From Ornithodoros turicata (taxonomy: Eukaryota > Arthropoda > Arachnida > Ixodida > Argasidae): a DNA stretch of 64,000 nt. A model generated the notes under the pieces. That model had not been told where the DNA came from and did not search any database. It saw only the letters and a program-made list of their open reading frames with translations. The position numbers and the translations under genes are program-made. Each line of letters begins with the position of its first letter. Position 1 is the stretch's first letter. The stretch spans positions 40,524,685 to 40,588,684 of the forward strand of contig NC_088208.1 in the NCBI RefSeq assembly GCF_037126465.1. Direction: 5' to 3'. This document shows, one piece after another, positions 15,201 through 27,200 of this stretch.

Positions 15201-18200
15201 TTTGTTTCCAATTTCACATTGACAAATTTTTTATCTTTCAAATCATAGATGGGTCCTCGCAGAGACCTTGGTAGATTTAAGTGATGAACCAAATTAGCCT
15301 AGGTCAAATTAACGCGAGGCTGCTGAAAGCTGCTATTCTCACTGAAGAAAATATTAGTACACATGCAATGGGACGTACGTCAACTTGCGTGAGGACGTCA
15401 ATAAAACCGCAGGCATGGTTGGACGAACAGCACAGAGCCTTCAACACGCCGAGCCACTCGGCACTGAGAGAGCTGCAGTTTGCGGTCAGTTCAGCACACA
15501 ACAAGGATATGTCGTTCAACCTGAAACAATAGGTAGCGATGAGGAGCGGCATTCGCGACAGACAAGGGCGCACCTGTCGGGGTCCCTGGCAACAGAAATG
15601 CTGTGGACAGCATTGCAGACGAAGCTGTAGCGAGTTGAGGGATTCTCGTTGAGCTGCTTCACCTGCTGGCCGTCGGGTCGTGTCCTGTGAGGTGCATTTA
15701 TTCGTAGTTTCATAGTAATACACATGAAGATACGAAGGCAGAAAAATAGGCGACGTCGAGTTGCCGGTGGTGAGTAAATCCAAGAGTGATATTAAACGGT
15801 AGGAGCAACTTATTTATTTACACGTGGTAACGAGACTTTTGTGCACGAGACTGCACTCCTTCAGGTAGAAGCACTTCCTCAACCAGAAGAAGTGCAGTCT
15901 CGTGTACGAAAGTCTCGTTACCATGTGTAAATAAATAAGTTGCTCCTACCGTTTAATATTACTCTTTAATACATACGACTAAAACCCCTAGCTTTCAGCG
16001 GTGGAAAATTTGCTTTAACGCGAAGTGGGATTTACAAATCGACGGGATTCCGCAGGCGAGAGAAAACAAGAAAGGAAAAAAAAGTGCAGCATTCTCCTAA
16101 GATCGCGTACTGATTCAACCTGCGCACTTTTCAAGCCTCTCGTAACTTTCCAGTGTGCGAAGAAAACTAGACTGAACTCTGTCAATCTCTCTCCGAGTGT
16201 TGCTGTTGTTAAATTTCCTTTCGTCGTGGCACATTCAGTCATGCATTATCAGCGGTGTCAGGCATTGCAGTCGCGACTGATCGGGTTTAACCTGTGAAAA
16301 TCTTGCAGATCGGTTGAAATCCTTACATACCGTACTTCTGTAAGATATCAAATATTCCGCCAAAAACAGACCACCATTCTGAGGGAAACAGCAGGTTCTC
16401 AAGACACGGCCAATTCCGCAAAATTTTGCGGATTCGTGCAACGCTAGGGTCTCTACATGCTATGACTGCTGCGAATAACTGGGAGGAAGGTTGGCTGTTA
16501 GCCTGGCAATATATACATATGTCAGCCACCCTGGCAGGCATATGTATCACTGCTGGGGTACGTCAACATGGATATGGTTATTCTGCTGAGTTTCAGATGT
16601 AACTAGCTCTCTAAACACTTTTTTTTTGTCAGTGACTCGATTCTAATTTTTCACTGCCACACACGATGGAACACACCTGCACACACGTTCACAGGGGTTG
16701 AACTACCTGACGCAGATCGCGTCGGTGTTCAGGTTATGAAACACCCTGCTACCATTGCACTACGCTGACATCACGCTCTCAACATATTGAGGCCTTGTTC
16801 AGGAACGTGTTCTCTCTTACGTTTTCCTCCACGCTCTCATGCTCAGGCAAACAAACCGAGCCCAAAATCCAATGCAGAACAAACAAACAAAAAAAGTATA
16901 TCTTTGTCCTGTCTGGACATACTGCTGATACATACTGCTCTTATTGAATGCCAAACTGCTGCGAGTTTTACCTGGGGTTATTGATGCAGTCGATCATGAA
17001 CGTTGTGTTCCAGAGCAAGTTGAGAGCAGACGGAGTTTGAGAGACGTAAAGGCTCTGTTTCACTTTGGAGTAGAGGGAGCCAAAGATCTCGGAATGTTTC
17101 GACTGTGGATGGAACATGAGAGACATCATCCTTCCAACTAGCATTATTCAGACATTAAGAGCACGGAACTACTCAACTTTCCAGACAACCTCATCACATC
17201 AATGGCATGCACTGCTCCTCAAAGAGCTAATGTTCCTGTTAGGAAATGCTATTCGGTGATCGTGAATAAACTACACAAAGAACAACCGAATTTTGTATAC
17301 ATAAACATCTAACAAGTTCATCGATGAAAACAAGGAAAGCATCGTTGTGTTATGTACTTACCCTCAGGTAATAACAGCACGAATATACATCGTATAAGTA
17401 GCAGAGGATGCAACGCTCTGCAGAAGAGCACTCAGCAGGGTTGGAGATGTGCTTCACAATCTTGCATAGGCTGCAACGAACAAATGGTGCCAAGCACGTA
17501 AATACCTCTTTGAGGAGAAAGCAGCAACGCTGCACAAATTAACGCAGGTTCGACGTCTCAAACATCGGTCGTTACCTCTCGCAGGTCTGTAGCGTGTACT
17601 CTTGCGATACAAGAAGGCAGCAGTGATATCTGTAGAAGAGGCCCACAATGTAGAGCCCCAAAGAAGTAGCGTAAGTGCCACACAGAGCAGAACCTTTCTG
17701 CCCCAACTGGCTTTCCACTTCCACAAGTTCTTTTAGAAGCTGAAAAATTTCCCATTGTGCATTTAAGTCTAGATTCAGTCGTCTCTAACGGCAGCATTCT
17801 TCCTGAAGAAAAACGAGGATAAGCAAAACCAATGCCATCTAGAGTAAACAAGGCCCTGATCGCTGCCAGAACGCAACATAATCCTTGGGGGTGGCCTCAA
17901 TCACAACCACGCTTTCAACGGCCGTAGCCATGGAAACGTAGCACCAATAGCCAGATGTGCAGCCACCAGTGTAGCCACGGGCATCCTTTCCCGTCTTGGC
18001 TACGTAGACATATGAAGAGACGATGTCATCTGCTTGAGCCAATCGCTGCAGACGACATGACGCACAGAAGGCCTTTGCTTCCGGTGGGTGCTCATGTGGC
18101 TATGGCAGCTTGTGTCCACGACTATGGCCACTGAAAGCATGTCTGTTATCGATGGACTCTTATTTGAGGTGTGGCACCCACATCACATCGATAAGCGATC

Positions 18201-21200
18201 GGGCCTTGTTCAGTCTAGAAGATCTCAGCAGAGCACCACTGCCGAGCACTTACGAACTTCACAGCAGAGGGTATCGACTCTGGTTACCTGTAAGCCGAAC
18301 TCAATGAGGCCATGGATGTTGAATGAGAGTTCCATGAGTTCAAAGAGGAAAGCGACATATTCCACTAGTGGCAGGTAGTTTGACGATCCCCCAGCAAATC
18401 CCCCCAGCATCTCCAGCACAGCAGAAGCACACGCCTGTGTCACAACGTGCTGGTCAAAGTAGGACAGAGACTGGAACCTAGCCATCGCCGCTTCGAAATT
18501 GAAAGCATCGCGGGCGTGTCTTTTCACCTAGGAGGAGATAAGACAACATTAACAAAAGACATTCTTTGCAACCAACAGATCATAATTTTTCCTTCTAAAT
18601 ATCTTATCTACTTGAGCCTGACAGTGTGGTCTGTAGCAACGTAGTGCATATTTAAGTTTTGGAAGTTACCACCACAAATTGTAAGGGAATATGTAAATGA
18701 ACAACACGTAAAACACCAAACTTTCTGAAAAGGGTTAAGCGTTAGAAGCATGTACCTTGGCACCATCAGCAATATCCATGGAGGTTTTCTTGGAGAAGAG
18801 TTTGAGAAGTTCCTTGGTGACCTTCTTGACTGTGTGGCGTGCCTCGTCCCGGAGCTTCCCGACACCGTACAGCAGGATGTGCCGCTGATTACAGTCGTGC
18901 GCTCCTGCCTCGTCCTGGGGCAGGGGAAAGTGGGTTGTGTACTGCAGGTGGCGTACTGCTCGGCTCCTGGTGCCACTGCCTGGAACTGCCGCACTGCTCG
19001 AGGATGTCGTCCCTCCTGGACCTACTTCCACCAGGGGCGTGGCTGGACCATGAAGTGACCCTCCTTCTTCTTTGTCTGACCCCACGGAATCTGGACAGAA
19101 TTGGTGGAAGAAACATGTACAGATTCCTACTAATTTTTTCTGAGTTGAGGAGCCATAAAATTGGTCCAGATCGTTGAGCAGTCTGAATTTTTGGGCTTCA
19201 GAAAGAGGCTTCAAAAGCTGTCAATGCATGTCTGTTCTGCTGGGGACAAACGCGGAAATGTTTTTGGAAATTTTTGTTTTTCTGAACGTAGAGAGCAACG
19301 ACTGCTGTGGTTCATGTCAGATCTCCCTGGCAACATTAACATGCTTCTGCCCCCTTTTTATAGTTTGCGTGGCTCAACGAACTGATGCATAATGTAAAAC
19401 CCCCGAGACTAGGGAACACGGAAGGAGCCTAGCCATTTTTTCATTGTCAACGAACTGGTTAGTTTGTGACAAAATGTTTAACTCTCTCTCTCTTTTTAAA
19501 AATGCAACTGAGGATGCTGTTGATGCAGTTGTGCGTAGAGCTGATATGCACGAGGACATTGTTGGTGTGGCTGCTGACCATGCTGCAGATGGCTGATCCA
19601 AAGCAATTATTTCTTACTAGATCAAGAATGAAATATACTGCATACATAATTGGCGAGATGGGAGGCAGGAAGGGGGCATCAGAACAGGCAACACCATTAG
19701 CAGAAGAGACATTTTTTTTACATATTCAGCTTCAACCACAATCATCCGCAATAAAGGCACTAAGCTCCCTTTTTGACACTGACAGCAGCATTTGTTTGCA
19801 GAAATATTGCACAGTTGCTGCAAGATCTTGTGAGGAAGTAAGCAAAAACTCTCTCCCCTCCACGCTACACCCTCAATTGAGGTAATCCCAAAGTCCCTGG
19901 GGAGGGCATTACAACCTGGCTCTCACCTGGTTGGTCACTCATGTTTTGCTGCCCTTCCTTGATGTGCTGCAACAATTTATCCAGGTCGGCATCAATCCTA
20001 GCATCGTCCATGTCCATCTGGACGTCCCATCCCACCTGCAATATCAGAAGAATGTTGCTCCTGCATTGATGACGTGCGATGATGACTTGTGCGAGGCAAT
20101 AGTTTTTTTGGCCTCGATTGCGGTTGTTTTAGCCACATAGTTTCTTGAATTTGGTATTCAGATAGTTGTACCAGATTTCATGGACGCAATATCAGGGGTC
20201 TATTGCATGTCATCATCTTTGATACCTGGGTAACCACTTAGTTTCGATAACTAATCGCACTCACTTCGTGCTTGACCGATCCGGGCTCAAACATGGGCAA
20301 TGAATCCTGCTGCCTGCCGGGTTCTCCAATGCCACCTATCCCGAGGCTGCCCAGGCCGAGTGGCATAGACACCACTGGGCTCGGTGAGGGTCCCAGTCCC
20401 GGATCCAAAAATCCAGTGAGGGAGGGCTCCGGGTCCAGGCGGGCAGCCCCAAGACTGGCATTACCAGGAGGGTGTCCCGCAAAATAACCGCGTGAAATGA
20501 GCGTGCACATGTAGGCATCATGGGAGAAGACATCACAATGGATGAGCTCTGCGAAGAGCAACACAAGGTTGGCAAAAGCTGTGCGGTTCTCTGGCGAAGG
20601 CTTCTCGTCTGCAAGAAAAAGGGTCACAGGTTGAACAGTTGTTCGAAGGGACTACAGCACAAACTCTTTGTGCAATGAATGAATCGATTCCATCTCTACC
20701 GCATTTTCGGATTCTCTGCACTTACCTAGAACTGGTGCTTCAGTGTCGAGAAAATTGACCAAAAGATTCTGGAAAAGTGGCAGTCCCATAGGACCACCAG
20801 TCCCTGAGTCCTGGGAATCTTTTTCGTCCACCAGGTCTGCATCGTTGTACTTCTGCGAGTCAACGTGTAAATAAGTGTGGAAAAGTAAAGAGATGTGCCG
20901 AGTCACAACCACGTATTGTGTTCACATATTATAGCAGCGTATAAAGGGTGTTTCAGTTAAATCTCCGGGCTAAATAATTCCCGAAAGGGTGCACCAATTG
21001 AATAACTTTCTTTTTACGAGTATCTGTCCGATATTACCTACAAGTTGTGCACCGCGTGAATGAGTGGGAGGCGCGCATTATTTACGTAAAAATTCGAACG
21101 AGTTTCGCGAAAAACAACTTCTAAAGCAGGGCACCATCGGCATTAAAATGGGTACTACCCCTTTTGGTACCTTCGGTGGACACCTCTTAGAGAAAAATCT

Positions 21201-24200
21201 GCCACCGAAGCCGGTCATTTGTTGGAGTAATTAATTGGTTTTGATTTACATATTTTTGTCGCGGCTGGTCACGGTGAAGCGCAAAAGGATGCTCTTCCAC
21301 TCCCTTATCCACCAATGAATTATGTCCTACACCAATTAATTATGTGCTACACCAATGAATTTTCATTCATTTCACTTCATGTCATTTCATTTCGTACAGA
21401 AACGAGGTTCAGGTACAAAAGGCAAAGCATGACGCGTGAATTACACGAATGAGTTACGTTCTTGTGCGTGACCAGCCATTACAAAAATTGGTAAACCGAA
21501 ACCAATTAATTACTGCAACAAATGACCCGCTTCGGTGGCAGATTTTTCTCCAAAAGGTGTCCACTGAAGGTCCCAAAAGGGGTAGTACCCATTTTAATGC
21601 AGACGGCGCCCTGCTTTAGAAGTCATGTTTTTCACGAAACTCATACGAAATTTGTATTAAAATAATGAGCCCCTCCCACTCGTTCACACGGTTCGCAGCT
21701 TGTAGGTGGTATCGGACAGATACTTGTAAGAGTAAGTTATTTGATTGGTGCACCCGTTCGCGAATTATTTAGCCCGGGGATTTAACTGAAACACCCTGCA
21801 TATGAATTAGTGAAAGCGGTACTATCCACTCGAGTACATTTGATATCTGAGATCTTTGCTATATTCTTACTATTTGTGAGACAGCAGACGTTAGGAAATC
21901 TAAAAAAAAAAAAAAGTGGGCAAAAGCAACGCCTCCGCTATAAAGGCAAAATATACGGTAGCAGACAATGCTCCATCTTGCTGGTCTGCATCGGTATGCA
22001 TGTGGGAAGCATGTCTAAATTTCTAACGTTACTTGACCATAACGTGACACAGATAGGAACTGACAGAGAGGAAAATGTGCACCCTATTCCGGGTGCACTG
22101 CTGATGGGAGTAACAGAGAAAATGCACTGCTGAACATGGCTCAAAAACTCAACAGCAAAAAATGTTTTCGGGACACTTTTAAGTATCGGAAGTTTCAACA
22201 TTAACTGCTCTATCGTGCTCTTTAAATTGAAAACTTGACAACAGAGTGTAGTTGGCTTTCTGTTAATCTCTACAAGAATGTCATGGCACCCATAAACAAA
22301 GAAAGTGCCCAGACCAATAAGAAGTACCTCAACATTGAGCTCATTCTGTCGTTTCTCAAGCAGTCTCGCCACCACCAAGGCTCTGTGTTCTCCACTCCTG
22401 TTGGTGGTCACCGCCCATTCACACAAGAGACGAACGATAGGTTCATCCTGAAGGGGTTGAGCCTCCCCGTTGGGTTGGGGTTGAATCTCACCCCGAGGAA
22501 ATATTTTACTGTACAGTGTGTCCAGCGAGTTGCTGACATCCACTCTGTCGAAGCTGTGACGATCCAATGCGTCCAACGCATTCAACACCCGGCCTATGGT
22601 TGTGCCTGCAAATCAAAATTATCGGACAACTGCAAACTGAAATGATTGAATTAACAAACTATTTGCGCGAGACTAGGCCCGATGTCTCCAATTGAGAAGG
22701 TGGCTAGCTGTCAATGATGGAGAGAGGAGCTCACCCGCAGCTGTCTGCTGCCACTTGTCGCAGGACCAGCGAACCTCTGCTGCCCGGCCGCGCTGGACCA
22801 CCTGCTGTTCCGCACGACGTAACTGCTGCCGCACCTGGAGAGCGAGATCACCATGTTATGCCAGTAGGCCATGATGCATTCCCCCAATTCACAACAGAAC
22901 AAGCAAGCTGAGAACAGCAACGTGTCTCCTAACTACGATGTGGACATCTAATACCATTGGCACTACTACTGGCACTTATACCATGTCAGTTAGTCGTCCC
23001 GCCCTACTTAATCTAGGTGGCGTTGGAATAGTGCCCGTTGCCATTACAGATGGTCAATTTGCTCAAATCAGTTGCTCAAACAAACACGACGTTACCTGAG
23101 CATTGTGAGGTCTGGACGCCATTGGCAGGCACGAAGGTGGGCACGGCAGGAGGTCAAGCGGAGAACCGCTCAGGACAGAGCTGCTCTTGCCTTCTCCTAT
23201 GTTGTTCCAAACCAAGGCAGACGAACATTCCAACGTAATCACCTGGCAGAGATAGGACTCGCTATATTTGGAATCGTTTAAAACCTCGCTTAAAGGAGTG
23301 CTACTGAAGTGACCCCAATAATTTTTTTTGTTTTTCGCTGCGGTATGTTCTGCAACGCATGAAATGAGTTCCCACAAAAGAACAACGAGTGCAGGTGACC
23401 TACGGAGCTTGCATGAGGCCTCTGTTCTGCGCACTTTTAAAAAAATCCTCCACTCGTTGGAGAACTAGGGAACGTCGCGACCCGGCGTGGTCCCCGGGCA
23501 CGTGACCCGTGACGTACAGCGGCACGGGTCAAGCAGGTACAAGAGGCGAGTGAGCTTGGAAGAAATAAAAACAAATAAAAATAAAAACTGCACCGGGACT
23601 TTCCTATGTCGTGCGAGGACCGGGTCGGCTGTCCGTGGCTGCTTTAGAGATGCGAAGCCCCGAAAAAAAAAAAAAACAAGAAATTTTGGGGAAAAAACAG
23701 TTTTTTTTCCTCGTCTCCAGAAAAATTGCCCAAAATTTCCAGGCAAAAAAATTCAAAAATGTAAATTTTCGTGCCTTCGATGCATTCCAACCCGCCAACA
23801 GTGCGTTAGGTGCCTCTCATCCGGCAACAACCACCAACTTAGAGCTCCGTCTGGCTGCTCCAAGCGATCGCCATCACGTTCACATAATGTCGGAGTTCTG
23901 GTCGGAGTGGACGGGTTGTTCCAATTACCTATCGCTGAGTAGACAGCAGTCTCACGGGATGCTCTGCTCTGCATTTATGCCTAAAGGGTGGATACTACTA
24001 AAGTTTCTAGCTCATTGTATGCTGTGGCTTGGCCGGCAATGCTTCGACTCAGCAGTAACCACGTTTGTTTCCATTGTTTCCAATTTTTCGGAACCCCCCC
24101 CCCCACCAAAGAAAAAAAAACGTTTTTTTTCTAGCCATTAAAAATTTCCGGAAATTTTGCATCTCTAGGCTGCTTCCACTGGCAGTTTTTGTAAATTTGA

Positions 24201-27200
24201 TTGCGCCGTTATAATACACTGCAGAGCGAAAATATTTTGCACGGTGGCTCCCGATGGACAGCTTGACGAATTAAATTGGGGTTCGAGCTGCGTTAAACAT
24301 TAATTCATTGCTCCTTTAAAGGGACACCTGTTAGTTTTCAAGCCAAGGTAGAGGAGATAGAAATGGCACCTGCAGAACTGCAGAAAGTTGAAGCACGATG
24401 CTGCGATGATGAGAGCAGCGGAGACACTCTGCAAAGCTCGCAGCCAGCGGGTTCACAGTGGGCACGGCAGGATCGGGGGACACTCTGTGCCTGCACACGT
24501 AAACAGTGTAAATTTCGTGGACTGTGTTTCAGCACAAACACAAACTAACCCATTGGTGTGATTTGTGGCTGCACTGACGGTTACGACGGGACTCTGACTT
24601 CGAGGTGAACTGATGGTGTAGTTGCTCACCAACTGGTTCAGTTTCTTGGCACAGTGGTGAGCCAGGCGACGTGACAGCAGCTCGGAGCGCACAAATTCGT
24701 CCACGTACTGGATGACAATGAAAGGCACATTCTTATTCCGTTTGGTAATAGTATACGGCATAATATCGATGATACAATCATGCTTTGTTCACAGTTCAGA
24801 ATGATACGGACATCTTCAGAAGTTCCGGCTGAAATGCATTACAAGTAATGTGTAACATTTTCGGATAATCTCTGCAATCTCTGCATAAGAAATAAACAGC
24901 AAGTGCGCATTATCTTCACTCAGGGGCCCCAATTTCGTTCAATCTTGATCGCACCAATTTCCGGTAATAAGAACACGTTTCACGAAACATATTTGTGCCA
25001 TCTATCGAGATCCTACTGCATGCGTTGCATAAAAAAAGATGGCACCACCTGCAGCGTGAGCGGCATAACCAGTTTGAGGATGGGATCGTCTGGCGACTTG
25101 GTCTTCTCGATGTGTTCCAGGATCCAGGTGAGGAAATCCTGCTGGTCCAGAAGGCCCTCCTGAAAATGGCATTTTAACTTAAAGGCATTTATTTCGCACC
25201 TCTCTAGCCAATGTACCTCATAGAGGTGATAGGTCAACTGAACGCAGTACTGCCACTGTTTCATGGCCGCAGTGTCCGGGGGAATGCTGGGGGGGTTGCT
25301 GGCGGGACTGGTGCCCCCGGTTCCCCCCTGTTGCAATGACGAATTTGTAGGGTGGCTGTGTTCCACTAGTTTATGCAGGAGCTCTCTCAGGAATTTACAC
25401 AAGGCTTGAGTCCACTCTGCAGAAAAAAACAGACAAGGAAAGGCTGAGCAATTTACACAATTTATTTTCATCCTTTCTTTTTTACAGGGACTACGAAACC
25501 TGCTGGACTAATTGTGCATGGCCATAACTAGGGTTGCCACCAGGCCGGTATTATACCGGCACGGCCGGTTATTCGTTCGCTCTGCCGGTTGCCGGTAGGA
25601 AGGTGGTACCGGCAGCCTTTTGCCGGTATTTGTGGCTCAAGATCTTTCATAGGGGATTTTGCAGGGTTTTCCGTTGAGCATTCCACTACAACTTGAATAA
25701 ATCTGGAGCACAGACCCAACTCCGCAGTCACCAGTTGTCTTCTTAGTTATTCATTATTATTATTATTCGTCCAACCCTTATATCGTCCAACCCTCAACCA
25801 CTTTCCCTCTCCTGAGAGTCTTTCCTCCCTTCCCTCTATTCCGCCTCCTGTCCTTCGGCCGGTATTTTTCGCTAGGAAAGGTGGCAACCCTAGCCATTAC
25901 AAATCTTGGACATGTGCGAGATATGAAATTTTGTGCAATAATTAAAGCCCCTAGCTTTCTGCTGCGGAAAATTTACTTTTCCGCGAAGTGGGATTTGCAA
26001 ATCCGCGGGCAAGAAAAAAAAAAGAAACAAGCAAAACAAAAGTGCAGCAATCTCCCAAGATCGCACGCAAACTCATCCCGCACGCTTTTGAAACCTTTCG
26101 TAACTTTTCAGTGTGCAAAGAAAACCAGACTCAGCTCTGTCAATCTCTCTCTCCGGGCATTGCCGTTTGTTAAATTTTCTTCCGTCGCGGCACATTCAGC
26201 CGCGACGGATCGAGTTTAACACGCAAAAATGTTGCAGATCGGTTGAAATACTTACACAATTCTGTAAGATATCGAATATGCCTCGAAAAACGGACAATTG
26301 TGAGGGAAACAGCAGGTTTCGCGAGACATTCAGGAATTTCGCGGAATCGTGGAATGCTCTAGTATTAATGTGCAACGTTAATACCCCCGAATGCAACACA
26401 CACTGCAGGCAGACATACAGAAGGATATGCCCCTTCAGTGGAATGGCTTTCTGAATTTCCATCCCCAGAAAGGACAGAAAATAAGTACCTTGTGAAGGAT
26501 CGGGTAACTGCCTCTTCTTCATCTTGGCCTCGGATATAGCCACCGAGTAGATAGAAGTCATCTTGATGAACCAGGCTGCCCGCAGCATTGGCACAGAAAA
26601 CTCGAATAATGTCAAGAATATTTCTTCTTTCTTGTTGAATATGGGAACCTGAATAGAAAGAATATCTCAATGTTGATTGATTCTAATTTGGCCTCACAAT
26701 TTTGCGCAACTGACCTTCTTGGCCAGGCTGGTGAGCGGCTTTGAGCCGGCAAGATCCTTGAACCAAGCCTCGATTGCATTTTTGGACCGAGCAGTCACCT
26801 GCGAAATTGTGGCGCGCACTTTATATAAATGAGACGTTATACAAGTTGGCAACTTACAGAGGTTAAGTCTCTTAGATATGCCATGCAGGACAGGTACAGC
26901 AAAGACAACAGCGCTGCTTCGAACAAAGACCACACTTGATGGCCTCTACATCCCCCTTTAATTTTGAAACATTTGCCTCGTGTACTACTGACGCGGTTCT
27001 GGGTCCTCGTCTTGTTTGTTCGTTGTGTAGCCATGATTTTAAAATTCATGGGTTTCCAGATGTGACAGCCCTTTCAAGAACAAAATGTTCCCCTGAGGTG
27101 AACGTGGCAAATGATCAGCTCTGTAAGCGTAAAAATGGCTGGCCCTCATCTTGCAACAGTGCAGACACAAACCAAAGCTAAAATAACATTTTCATGTGAC

